Shown here in pieces: positions 11,728 through 20,687 of a DNA stretch of 64,000 nucleotides. Made by a program: the position numbers and the translations under genes. The notes below the pieces were generated by a model. That model was not told the origin of the DNA, searched no databases, and was given only the letters and a program-made list of their open reading frames with translations. How positions within the stretch are numbered: the stretch's first letter is position 1; each line of letters starts with the position of its first letter. Location of the stretch: positions 7,254,001 through 7,318,000 of the forward strand of contig CM034303.1 of the NCBI GenBank assembly GCA_019925795.1. The letters run 5' to 3'. The stretch is from Dendrobium chrysotoxum (taxonomy: Eukaryota > Streptophyta > Magnoliopsida > Asparagales > Orchidaceae).

Positions 11728-12273
11728 GTCACAAACCGAACAATCCTGAAAGGGCTGAAGACACGCCTAGGGAAGGCTGGGGGGCAATGGGCCGAAGAAC
11801 TCCCCAATGTCCTCTGGGCTTATCGGACCACCGCTAGAACTCCTACAGGGGAAACCCCATATAACCTTTGCTTTGGTACAGAAGCAGTCATACCGGTTGA
11901 TATTGGAGTTCCTAGCCATAGAGTTCAGACTTTCGACTTCAAAAGTAACGAGGAGAAGCTTAGAGCAAATTTGGATCTCCTCCCAGAAGTAAGAGATGAA
12001 GCCTCACTCAGAACCGCTGCATACCACCAAAGAGTTGCCCGTCACTACAATCGAAGGGTGAAACCTCGCCCTATCACTATTGGGGACTTAGTACTACGAA
12101 GCATTGAAGCTGCTGGAAAAGGCCCTCAGCGAAATAAGCTCTCCCCCCTCTGGGAGGGTCCTTATTTGGTAGCGGCTATGGTCAAGCCTGGAACCTTCAA
12201 ACTGAAGGATGCTGGTGGAAAAATGCTTCCTCGAACTTCGAACGTGGGCAATCTTCGTAAATATTATCAGTAG
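11728..12273 (+). pseudogene. pol: Integrase C-terminal part
   Basis: Open in the gag-pol frame to TAG 12,271-12,273. Motifs: WAYRTTARTPTGETPY and FGTEAVIPVDIG (core end), AAYHQRVARHYNRRVKPR, then IGDLVLR and LSPLWEGPYLV (the GPF/Y-like module) and LRKYYQ at the end. No chromodomain follows, as expected for Tat and unlike chromoviruses. Confidence 0.85.
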
Positions 12274-12970
12274 GAGTTGATACTGCTATCTGTCTATGTC
12301 TTATATTTTATCTTCTCCTGTAGTCGTGTTATAAAGTTTTTCGTACATCCCTTGTGTATTGATTATAGAAGAACTTTTCTCTTATATCCCTAAGTTATTC
12401 TAGGGAACTGCTATCTCATATTATAGAGCAATATAATATTCACTTTATCGTGCTATTGTTTCTTCTCTCCAAACTCTTTTTCTGTGATTCGAGAAGTGCA
12501 CAATCTATATTGTATCTCAATCACTGAATGATCAATCCCAGGAGGATTTGATCCGACCTCTTCCACACAGGTTAATGTCATCAAGCAAATGTTTTGACTA
12601 ACAACCTCGGATAGGTCAAGTATCCTAGGAGGATATCTTGAATATCAAAATCATGTGACAATCAATCCCAAAGGGAGCTGATCTGACCTTTTTCCGGACA
12701 GGTTAAGGGTATCGAGCAAATGATTTCACTAATAACCCCGGATAAGTCAAAATCTTTAAAGAAAAGGAATGCCTCACATTTGTTCCAGTCAAAAGAGAGC
12801 TCGCTAAAATCCAAACTGAAGTAAAACTAAGTAAATTTCATTTGCATGTGAGAAAAGAACATCAACAACATCTTTATATATCACTAAACATCAAGTACAC
12901 CAGATAGAAACATCAACATCGAGCATATATACAATCACTAGAAAGAAATCAAAACAACATCAAAGACATC
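12274..12970. repeat. Spacer between pol and antisense gene with a 130-bp-period direct repeat
   Basis: Non-coding stretch with two copies of a roughly 95-bp segment at 12,531-12,627 and 12,661-12,755 (both start ATCAATCCCA and include 'acaggttaa' and 'gagcaaatg'-type words). The sense and antisense transcripts would converge here, so both 3' ends and their terminators are expected in this spacer. Confidence 0.7.
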
Positions 12971-13079
12971 CTACAGAATCTCAACGTCATCCTCATCCTC
13001 CTCTAAGGCAAAAGCTCGCTGCAACTCACTCTCCAGCTCTTCACCACCAGAGTCTGAAGAAGCATCACCAGAAGCCTGG

Positions 13080-14665
13080 CTAGGAGTCAACCTCAGCTCC
13101 AGTCTTGCGATGTACTGTCCGAACACCCTTCATGAAGCCCCTGATGAAGCCATCCTCTGCGCACTCTGCCTCCAAGGCCTTCACCTCCACGTCATAAATA
13201 TGACTGCGAGCCTCCTGAATGTGGTCCTCGATAATGATCTTGAAAGCATAAGTTTTCTTGAACTCCTCAATAACTACTGATGGCAACTGCTGGGCCTCCT
13301 TCTCGGACAGTACACTCTGAAGCCTCTTATTCTCAGCCTCAAGGACTTGCTGAGCCTTTTCCTGCTGCTTGATCGTCGCTTGTGCCTCCACCAACTCTAT
13401 ATGCAGATGATCCATCCGTTCATTCTGAGAAGAGACAGAAGTGATCTTGTTCGCCAACTCAGTTCTACACCCCTCAAGATGATCCTCCACCACCTTCATC
13501 TCCTTCACTTTACTGTCATATTTCTTCTTGTACTCTCCCTGAAGGTATTTAACCTTCACAAACTCTTTGTTCCAATCGTTCAAAGTCTTGGTCATCTCAA
13601 GCTTGAAATCAGAATACTGAGGCAAGAAAAATATCAGAAATATATTCCTTAAGAAAGGTAAAAAAGGAGAAGAAGTAAAGGAGAACTCACCAACTCCTCA
13701 GCCCGTCGGCGGCCGATGCACTGATGGTTCAACACATCTTCTGGAATGTATGACTTTGATGGAGAAGCTCGGGGACCTTTGCCAACAATTGTCAAAACCT
13801 CATCTGCCCTCTTCTTCCTCGATGTCTGCAAACCTTCCTCGCTCCCTGGTCGCTTGGAGTGATTCTTTTGGGGAACCACTTCTGGAACTCTAGCAGACTT
13901 CTTCAATATTTGAGCATGTGATCTCCCTGCTTGAGTAGATAATCCGACCTTGAACAAGTACTCCTCATCTATATATCTACTCAAGTAACGCACCTCGTAG
14001 TATAGAGCATCTAAATCAGGGAGTTTGAGTATCCTCAGCAAATCTTCTGCTCCAATGTGAAGGGGGACAGGTAGCTCTTTCAACTTCCCCCATTTCTCCT
14101 GAAGACCCCAATCATTCTGCACATAAAAGAAGTTGCTGATCCAACCTTTCGAGGGGTCACGAGTGCGGATGTCCAACCACTTGGACCTGAATGAAATACG
14201 TCCCTGCGCATCGCTAAAGAGACGCCCCATCCGAGAAAGGCACTCTGAAGAAAGTACCACTCCACGGTCTCTGAAAAGCACGATCAGGCCCATCACGATC
14301 GACATTGCTCTGTAGGAAAATTGAGACAAGCATACCCCACAAATCGTCAGAATGTCGATCAGTTCGAAAGAAGGAGGAAATCGTAGTCCCGCTCGTAGAC
14401 TAAATTCATACACCGTCACATATCCCGGGGGAGGGAAGCAGGCGCGATCGGTTCTGGCTGGCACCTTCATCACCAAATCATTAGGAAAATGAAATTTTTT
14501 CCTAAATGAAATGAAAGAGTCCTCAGTGACGGTGGAAATCACATCGTCAGCCTTCGGCGCCTTTTGGGTCCTCTTTGGAACTTCAGATCGTTGCGCAGGG
14601 CGGTCTCCTGAAGGATTTTCTGAGGCAGGATCACCCATTTTGCTTCCTTTACTAAAGAGGGGCAC
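13080..14665 (-). CDS. Spliced antisense gene (aORF) of the Tat element
   Basis: Two open exons on the strand opposite to gag-pol. Exon 1 (14,665-13,691) gives 325 codons from ATG 14,665. It is basic and hydrophilic at the start, then has a conserved-looking block from about residue 75 to 225 (FPPPGYVTVYEF, LRAGLRFPPSFELIDIL, then a WLDIRTRDPSKGW block). This resembles the 'putative gypsy type transposon' domain (Pfam Transposase_28, PF04195, from memory), known from antisense ORFs of Tat/Retand-type elements. Exon 2 (13,616-13,083) gives 178 codons, mostly charged heptad-rich coiled coil. The join at 13,690/13,617 is phase 0 with GTGAGT donor and TTGCCTCAG acceptor. The spliced product is 503 residues. 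Function is unknown; antisense control or a structural role has been proposed for such ORFs. Unlike gag-pol it has no internal stop. Confidence 0.8.
13083..13616 (-). CDS. aORF exon 2 (coiled coil)
   Basis: 178 codons rich in E, K, Q and L with heptad spacing through about 120 residues, ending at TAG 13,080-13,082. A shift of one base just before the stop opens 36 further codons, strongly acidic and serine-rich, ending at a stop at 12,971-12,973. The true end was therefore probably at 12,971 and this copy has a one-base insertion. Confidence 0.75.
13617..13690 (-). other. 74-bp intron in the aORF
   Basis: Donor G at 13,690 in GTGAGT context. Acceptor AG at 13,618-13,617 is preceded by a pyrimidine-rich run (TTTTTCTTGCCTCAG). 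A CTGAT branch-point-like word lies at 13,637-13,633, about 18 nt before the acceptor. Length and AT-richness are normal for a short plant intron. It contains an in-frame stop, so splicing is needed to join the two open exons. Confidence 0.75.
13691..14665 (-). CDS. aORF exon 1
   Basis: 975 bp, exactly 325 codons, ending in codon TTG before the donor GTGAGTTCTC. If unspliced, the frame runs only 13 more codons into a leucine-rich tail and stops at 13,649-13,651, which is the reason for preferring the spliced model. Confidence 0.8.
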
Positions 14666-14837
14666 AAATCTAAGTAGGGAAAGTCACCTACGAAAGACTG
14701 CGGAAGGCCTCCAAAGTAGGAAGAAAAAGGGAGGAAAAGCGGAGGAAGAAAGGGTGAAAGCCGCTAACTTCTGCGCAAAAGGAGGGGCGCCGAATCAAGT
14801 AGGGAAAGTCACCTACTTAAAAACGGCGGAAAGCCTC
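14659..14837 (-). repeat. Direct repeat in the aORF leader
   Basis: About 53 bp repeated at 14,659-14,711 and 14,784-14,837, sharing 'agtagggaaagtcaccta' and a 'gcggaaRgcctc' end. The spacing is 125 bp. It lies between the antisense TATA box and the aORF start codon, so it would be in the 5' leader. Confidence 0.7.
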
Positions 14838-14906
14838 AGAATGCCAAAAGCTAGAAAGCCAGGAGAGGAGGAAGAGAGGAGCATTTTGACCCCTACCCCA
14901 GGGGGT

Positions 14907-14915
14907 CTATTTATA
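14907..14915 (-). promoter_or_regulatory. TATA box of the antisense gene
   Basis: TATAAATAG on the minus strand, the same 9-mer as in the element's LTRs, 242 bp upstream of the aORF ATG. It is the only good TATA word in that interval and indicates an internal promoter separate from the LTR. Confidence 0.65.
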
Positions 14916-14937
14916 GGATGAAAAGAGAGGGAGTTAT

Positions 14938-15117
14938 TGAAGAAAAAGGGGGGAAAATATTAAAAAATTGGAGGGAGAGCGCTTCTAGAAGAAATTCCGA
15001 ATTTTTCGAAATTTTTTCAGAATTTTTTGGAATTTTTTGGGATTTTTTCGGATTTTTTGGGATTTTTTAATCCCATGTGGGCCCCACATTTAAAAAAAAA
15101 TATATTTTTTAAAAAAA
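14938..15117. repeat. Low-complexity G/T and T runs
   Basis: Imperfect repeats of 'tttttyggrattttttgg' at 15,000-15,070 followed by A/T runs. No gene; it lies upstream of the antisense promoter and before the GC-rich block. Confidence 0.6.
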
Positions 15118-15240
15118 TTTAACCGCGCGCGGACGCGCCCGCTGGCGCGGGCGCCGCCGCCGGCGGCGGCTGCCGGCGGCCGGCCGGTTCGGCCGCTACG
15201 CGTTCCCGGGCTCCAATTTCGGGCCCGGACGGTCCAAATT
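15118..15240. other. Very GC-rich, CpG-dense block
   Basis: Mostly C and G from 15,122 to 15,235 (GCGCGCGG, GCGCCGCCGCCGG, GGCCGGCCGG and similar), in sharp contrast to the AT-rich surroundings. It sits between the antisense promoter and the polypurine tract. CpG sites are largely intact. Confidence 0.8.
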
Positions 15241-15428
15241 CGACGTTTTTGGGGTCCCCGGACACGTTTTTCGACGTTCCGGACTCAATTTTGACGCTTT
15301 CGGAGCTCAACGGGGCCTCTATGATCAAGTTCGAGCAAACATTTAATTTTTGGAATACAAATTTTTGCGATTTTGCCAAAGTGAAAAGCCGACGCATATA
15401 TTTTTGGACTCCTGGAGCTTTGACGTCC

Positions 15429-15441
15429 AAAAATAAGGGGG
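15429..15441 (+). other. Polypurine tract
   Basis: AAAAATAAGGGGG followed by CAAC and the 3' LTR start. It is the standard plus-strand primer position for Tat elements. Confidence 0.85.
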
Positions 15442-15445
15442 CAAC

Positions 15446-16476
15446 TGATACGTCATCGAAAAATTATCTTGATCGGGCACGAATCTCGAGGAAAAACTCA
15501 AGTTGGAAACTTCAAAAATTAATTCAGAGACCATTTAAACTCCGATTTCAGCAAGCTTATAGTCGAACTGAGCGTCTCGGAAATACGAATCCAACAACAC
15601 CAAATTCGACTCAATCCGAGCTCAAACGAGTCCAAATCAAGTACTTGAAACGCTGTTGGAAGCATCAAACAGCTATTTGGGTTACCAAACGGTCTCCGAT
15701 TTTGACGAGCTTATAGTCGAATCGAGTGGCTCGATGAGACGAATCCAACGAGCCCAAGATCGTAGAATTCGGATATCATTAAGACCTTCAAATGCTTGAT
15801 AAACAGTTCACGATCAAGGGATTTAATATTGGCCGTTCATCCGGATCACTCCTTATTTGCCCTTGATCCCTCATCTATTTACAGGCTATGCCACTCCAGA
15901 AAAACTATAAATAGCCCCTCATTTCTCTTAAGAGGGGACCCAAGCCAAGAAGAGAAGAGGAGAAGAAGAAGAGAAGAGAAGTCTAGGAGGGAACAGCTCC
16001 TCCTCGACCACCGCCGGAACATCGCCGGAACTTCGCCGGAACTCCGCCGGAACACCACCGAAGCACCACCGGGCGTCCGAGGGACGCCGGAGCTCTGCCC
16101 GACGCCTGAGCAACATCGGAATTCTGCCGGACGCCAGAATTCCACCCGACGCCCGAGTGACGCCGGACTTCTTTCCAAGTGACGCCGGAATTCTGCTCGA
16201 CACCCAAGTGACGTCGGAACTCCGCTTGGCCTTGTAACTGATTCTCATTGTAATCTGATCGTCCTGAATTTAAAGGATGAATCAGCCTCGTGTATTTCAA
16301 ACAACACTAGTGGAACTTTTTTCAACTGGGCGTGGCCCCGTGGTTTTTTCCCTTTCTAGGGTTTTCCACGTAAAAATTCTGGTGTTACTCTCTCAATTCT
16401 GTTTGTGTGCTGGATATACGTACAATGCTGAGACGAAAAATTAAATCTATCGCCGCGTATATTTGAGTCCGCAACA
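15446..16476 (+). repeat. 3' LTR of the young Tat element
   Basis: Same ends and order as the 5' LTR, with TATAAATAG at 15,906-15,914. It carries an extra 18 bp (about 16,092-16,109) and about 27 single-base differences by hand count. Confidence 0.95.
15906..15914 (+). promoter_or_regulatory. TATA box of the 3' LTR
   Basis: TATAAATAG, copy of 6224-6232. It could drive readout transcription into flanking DNA. Confidence 0.65.
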
Positions 16477-16481
16477 CCAAT
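16477..16481. repeat. Target site duplication CCAAT, right
   Basis: Direct copy of 5759-5763, placed immediately after the ...CCGCAACA end of the 3' LTR. Confidence 0.95.
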
Positions 16482-17015
16482 ATATATCAATTCATTGAGG
16501 AATTGCAGATAAATAAGAAACTCCTTTTTTTCATATTTAGACTGGCCATAAAATTAGAAAAAAAATCTTATACTTAGAGTACAATAATATCTATGTTATG
16601 TCAAAGATGATTTGCAAATTGGAGCACCCTAACTTTCTCTCTCATTCCTCTCTATTTTATTCTTATTTTTCTTCTTCTCCATCTCTGTTAAAATGCAATA
16701 TGAATGGAAAATGGCCTTTTGATAAGTTTCATAAGTAGATTTAGATTTTGTTATAATAAAATATGTTAAGGGGATAATTATAATTATGCCAATTATTTAG
16801 TTTTCAGCATAGAATTATCATAAATCTTTTTATATCTTCAAATCTCAGCTTCTAAAAATTATGAAAATATTCATAAAATAGCCCAACATTTCTAGAATGC
16901 TTTAGTGAAATCGGTTCGTAAAATGGATACCTAACGGTCCTAAAAAATCATCTTATATAGACATGTATGCAAAATTAGAAATTTGTTTTTATAATTTGTG
17001 CACAATAATATCTAT
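16482..17015 (+). repeat. Solo LTR duplication: end of copy 1 and most of copy 2
   Basis: 16,482-16,630 completes copy 1 after the Tat insertion. 16,630-17,015 is copy 2, matching 5455-5763 and then 16,560-16,595. Copy 2 is interrupted by the LINE at 17,016 and finishes at 18,005-18,050. Identity is only moderate, so the duplication is older than both insertions. Confidence 0.6.
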
Positions 17016-18004
17016 TGATGATATTCTTGTCTAGAAAATAGCCCAGCTTGTCTAGAATTCTATGATAATATCCAAGTATTTCCCTATTTCGGTTGGATTA
17101 CATCAAAGATCAGCCTTAAGCCCATATCTTTTTGCTTTAGTCATGGATGTTCTCACTAGACATTTGCAAGAGGATGTACCTTGGTGTATGCTTTTTGCTG
17201 ATGATATTCTTCTTGTTGATAAGACTAGAGAGGGAGTTGAAGGTAAACTAGAATTGTGGAGGTCAACCTTAGAGTCTAAAGGTTTTCGCTTGAGTAGATC
17301 TAAAGCGGAATATATGGAGTGTAATTTTAGTAATAATAGACCTAGTGAGGGCATTGTGACTTTGGCCGATCAAGTCATTAATAAAAGTACACATTTTAGA
17401 TATCTTGGATCTATTGTTCAGAGTGATGGTGATATAGATGGGGATATTATCAGCAGAATCCAAGTTGGATGGTTGAAGTGGAGGAATGCATCAGGCTTAT
17501 TGTGTGATAGAAAAGTACCCCTCAAACTTAAGGGAAAATTCTATAAGATGGTGGTGAGACCTGCAATGCTTTATGGTGCCGAATGTTGGCCATTAAAAGA
17601 GAAGCATAATTCTAAGTTAAGTGTTGCAGAGATGAGGATGCTCAGGTGGATGAGTGGCTTTACTCTTAGAGATAGGATACGAAATGAGCATATTCGTGAA
17701 AAGGTTGGAGTAGCTCCAGTGGAAGATAAGATTAGAGAGAGTCGCCTTAGATGGTTTGGTCACGTAAAACGGCGGCCTCCCGATGACCCGGTTAGGAAAG
17801 TAGAGGTCTTAGATTTGACTTATGTTAAGAAAGGTAGAGGTAGACCTAAAAAGACTTGGTTAGAAAATATTAGAAATGATCTTTCTTTATTAGATTTAAA
17901 CGAGAATTTGACTTTTAACAGGACACAATGGAGAAAAAGGATTCATGTAGCCGACCCCACGTAGTGGGATAAAGGCTTGATGTTGTTGTTGTTGTTGTTG
18001 TTGT
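17016..18004 (+). mobile_element. 5'-truncated RTE-clade LINE
   Basis: Flanked by a perfect 17-bp target duplication (16,999-17,015 and 18,005-18,021, TGCACAATAATATCTAT). It ends in GATGTTGTTG... (TTG repeat), the usual 3' end of plant RTE elements, only a few bases after the ORF stop. The 5' end is composite: 17,016-17,030 resembles the element's own RT sequence near 17,199, and 17,035-17,064 is a 30-bp exact copy of 5676-5705. The LINE proper starts at about 17,065. Confidence 0.9.
17065..17964 (+). pseudogene. RTE LINE reverse transcriptase, C-terminal 300 residues
   Basis: The open frame starts inside the RT domain (first ATG 17,062 lies in the filler). It shows LHQRSALSPYLFALVMD (most family members have LHQGSALSP; here G is R), then MLFADDILLVD with the catalytic FADD, and ESKGFRLSRSKAEYMEC. 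The RTE C-terminal region follows: LKLKGKFYKMVVRPAMLYG, EMRMLRWMSGFT and RLRWFGHVKRR, ending ...ADPT at the TAG before the TTG tail. The endonuclease and the N-terminal half of RT are missing, so it cannot retrotranspose. The remaining frame has no stops, which suggests a recent insertion. Confidence 0.9.
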
Positions 18005-18006
18005 TG
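17984..18006 (+). repeat. (TTG)n tail of the LINE
   Basis: About seven TTG units directly after the LINE 3' end. This is the RTE-type tail instead of poly(A). Confidence 0.9.
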
Positions 18007-18309
18007 CACAATAATATCTATGTTATGTTGAATATGATTTACAGATTAAATTTATAATGATTCCTGAAATATTATTTGACTGTTGCATGTCAAAATATAT
18101 CTGACAGAAATTTAAGGGTTCTATATCTGCTTTTAGCCAAATAATTATAACAATTTTCAAATACCAAAATAACTTGAATATATATTTTAATAAGCATTTC
18201 ATAGCATCTTATCAATCAAGCTTGTATTTATGTAAATATTTTCAAAAAGAAATATATGTATGAGAGTTGTAGTTGTTTCATGATCAAAATTGAACCTTTG
18301 ACTATTACA

Positions 18310-18782
18310 GCAAGAACCACCCTAGCGATATAAATCACTTGTGGTATGAATGGTTCGTTGTAAATATCCTTCATAAGACACTTCTTCTACCTTTTTCATA
18401 CATCAATTGGAACAAACTCTTTAGGTTTACCAGGCTTATTGAGGTCCTCTACTAAGCTTCACAAGTGCCAACACTCCTTAGTGTAATGTTTGTGGTCTTG
18501 ATGGTAGGCATGATACTTCGATTGGTCACAAAGGTGATCTGCATCTCGCATGGGCATCACCCTTTTAATATGTCTTTTATTTTAAACGGACTTAACTAAG
18601 TCATCAACTAAGACTCGCAATGGAGTTATTTTTTGGCAATAGGCAAATTCAAGGAGGTTGTGGCCTCTCTTCGCGATGATCATCACACTTTCATTATTAC
18701 TCACCCGCTCCTCATAGGTACAAGTTATCTGATGCTAAGTATATCTTCTCATATTGTGATAAAATCTTCTCTCACCCCCTTG
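18310..18782 (-). pseudogene. Gag nucleocapsid relic of the old Tat element
   Basis: Minus-strand conceptual reading gives a stretch like YHAYHQDHKHYTKECWHL (about 18,520-18,460), equivalent to the Tat knuckle YCxFHRxxGHTTExC, followed by LNKPGKPKEFVP. It lies just outside the GCAAG duplication of the solo LTR 4751-18,309, so before that insertion it would have been contiguous with the protease at 4750. Frames are broken. Confidence 0.55.
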
Positions 18783-20598
18783 TGATGCCCCAGGATTTAA
18801 GGAAAAAATTGAATCTCTTAAACCTAAGTTTCTCAACCTCAATATAATACACTAGAGCCATTCTAAAGAATCCAAAATTAAGAATCTAAATAGTAAGGAA
18901 ATATTCAGAATTTAATTGTCAAAAGATTCATATATACATAATCCAGTATAATCAAGTTCTACACATCAAAACATAAAAGCTGAATTGCAAAATACCTCAA
19001 TAGAAAACTCTATCCAGCCTACTTCCTATAGCCTCACTCTGTTGGGCCCTTTACTTTCTCTGAAATATTGGAAATCAATAGAGTGAGTATTTCAACTTAC
19101 TATGTATGCCCAAATCTTATTGTAGAATTCAATACATATATTTGTAATTTATGCATAAAATTTTTAAATTTTTAATTCAAATAAACATAAATTAGTTGCA
19201 TAATTTTCCAAAAACATGCTATAGTTTATAGTTCATATATTTATATTTTTCTGGTACTTTCATATAGTTGTTAGAATGATTGATTTTCAGAACATAACAT
19301 ATATTCTTTATATTCAACTTAATCTATTTAATTGAATATATAGTTATGTGCAACGTGATATGCATATCTCAATGCTTGATTATAACTCTACTTTCACTTA
19401 TGCCTCCCACAGTCAACCTCCACTAGGTAATTAAGGAGACCATCCTAAATTCCCTTATAACTCCACTTCTAATTATGCCTCCCTTAAACCTCCCACACCT
19501 GCATAAAGAAGATGGGGTTATAAGTAACCTTCCACATCCGTCCAAGATAAATGGAGTCTGAATCAAAAGCAGAATATAATAGAAAGTCGGGCTCCTAGAA
19601 TAGAATTTATAGTGTGCTTTATTAGTCTCCCACATTAGAACATTATCCATATAATCATAAATGCATATACAAAACTTTACAAAATTAAATGTATACAATG
19701 TGTCAAGCATGATCATTATTATAGATATACCATAGTACAAAGAATGATGCATGTGTATCTTAATCAAAATTTTCAACTTTCACCATTTAAGAAATTATTT
19801 TTAAATAAACTTTAAAACATTTTCTTAAGGCTTTTAGGGAATTATAGCCAACATCAAATTTATCAATTAAAAAAATACTCAAAAATTAACATAGGCAAAA
19901 CCAACTAGTGAAAACTTATTTTTACAGCGAAAATGTTCAGATTAGAGCATTCCAAAATATATTAGAAGCTATATAATGAAAATTTTGTTATACCCATTAA
20001 AATGCATTTTTACTCTTTTATCTTTTCACAAAAATATCAAAATTAAAATAAAAAATAGAGTATTGGGAGCCTACCTTGGGTTGAACAATTCCCTTAACTG
20101 GCCCGATGGATGAATCCTGAATTACAGCCTCCTAATCTCCCTCTTCGCTTTCTCTTTCCTTCCTCTTCTCCTCTCCTTTTTCTCTTCTTTTTCTTCTCCA
20201 AGAAGCTGAGGGAATGGGGTACAGTGAAATGGACTTAGATATTTTAAATAAAAAAATATGTTTTAGTTGTCAGCGCGCTCTGAGATGCAGCACTATAGCA
20301 CAATACTGAAATATTCTAAATTATCCCAGACTGCTCCAAACTAAGAACTCATTGCCGCAAAGCTCCCTCAAAATTCACCATATTACAGAGAGGACAGCAC
20401 CATAGTTTTGCCACTATCAACACTAAAGTGCTCCTCAGAGCATTTGATCTCCTATACTCCCTTCTCTATTTCATTTCTACATTCATTTCGGTTTAAATTT
20501 TGACCTTAAATAACTAAAATTATTATTGAAGTTGAAATAGGTTAGATGTAGTGTAAGATTAATCCAATCAACTAAGTTTTGGAACAACATGTAATACA
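18783..20598 (-). mobile_element. Solo LTR in minus orientation
   Basis: Begins TGATGCCCCAGG and ends GTAATACA. The flanks share CCCTTG (18,777-18,782 and 20,599-20,604), so a 5-bp target duplication is present with one base of ambiguity. It contains the same blocks as the LTR at 1-1579 (a 'cctcactctgttgggccc' region near 19,030, a pyrimidine tract near 20,140 and a CAGCACTATAGCAC block near 20,290). No coding region. The minus-strand frame at 19,423-19,776 has no similarity to known proteins. Confidence 0.65.
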
Positions 20599-20687
20599 CC
20601 CTTGACTATTAGAGCAATTTGTTTGGTCCTAAGTTCCCTAGGAAATTGCCAAAAAATTTCACCTAAATGGATTTTCTCCTTCCTCCA
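20599..20687 (-). pseudogene. Short gag piece of the old Tat relic
   Basis: 89 bp left between two insertions. Read on the minus strand it continues the gag linker of 29,948-30,440 across the CTCCA junction. Confidence 0.4.

Larger units (their letters stand above)
7987..12273 (+). pseudogene. pol: pol of the young Tat element, one frame with internal stops
   Basis: The whole region lies in the same reading frame as gag, so the element encoded a single gag-pol polyprotein. Domain order: nucleocapsid knuckle, aspartic protease, reverse transcriptase, RNase H, archaeal-type RNase H, integrase. In-frame stops lie at 10,810 (TAA), 11,425 (TAA) and 11,725 (TAG), in addition to 7390 and 7945 in gag. 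No frameshift was seen across about 5.4 kb. Damage by stop codons alone suggests point mutation in a young copy; four of the five stops are explicable as single C-to-T or G-to-A changes, but the original codons are inferred. The individual parts are listed separately. Confidence 0.85.
5764..16476 (+). mobile_element. Young Tat-lineage Ty3/gypsy retrotransposon with antisense gene
   Basis: A 10,713-bp element with two LTRs (1,013 and 1,031 bp), a primer binding site, gag, pol in the order protease-RT-RNase H-second RNase H-integrase, an antisense gene, a polypurine tract and CCAAT target duplications. A second, archaeal-type RNase H after the first (YVDGAS...AEYEAL...HTDSQL) and the long spacer between integrase and 3' LTR are marks of the Tat clade (Retand/Ogre relatives). 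Hand alignment of the LTRs gives about 27 substitutions plus one 18-bp indel, roughly 2.7 percent, so the insertion is fairly recent. Gag-pol sits in one frame but has five internal stops, so this copy is not autonomous. Confidence 0.95.
4751..18309 (-). mobile_element. Solo LTR (about 2.8 kb) split by a young Tat element and a LINE
   Basis: The element begins TGTCACACCC at 4751 and ends CTATTACA at 18,309, the TG...CA ends of an LTR, and is flanked by a 5-bp direct repeat GCAAG (4746-4750 and 18,310-18,314). Its start resembles the LTR start TGTCACAACC at 20,688, so it belongs to a related chromovirus-type family in minus orientation. No coding region, primer site or second LTR was found, so it is a solo LTR. 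It contains an internal direct duplication of roughly 450 bp. The first copy of that duplication received the Tat element (5764-16,476) and the second received the LINE (17,016-18,004). Confidence 0.7.
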
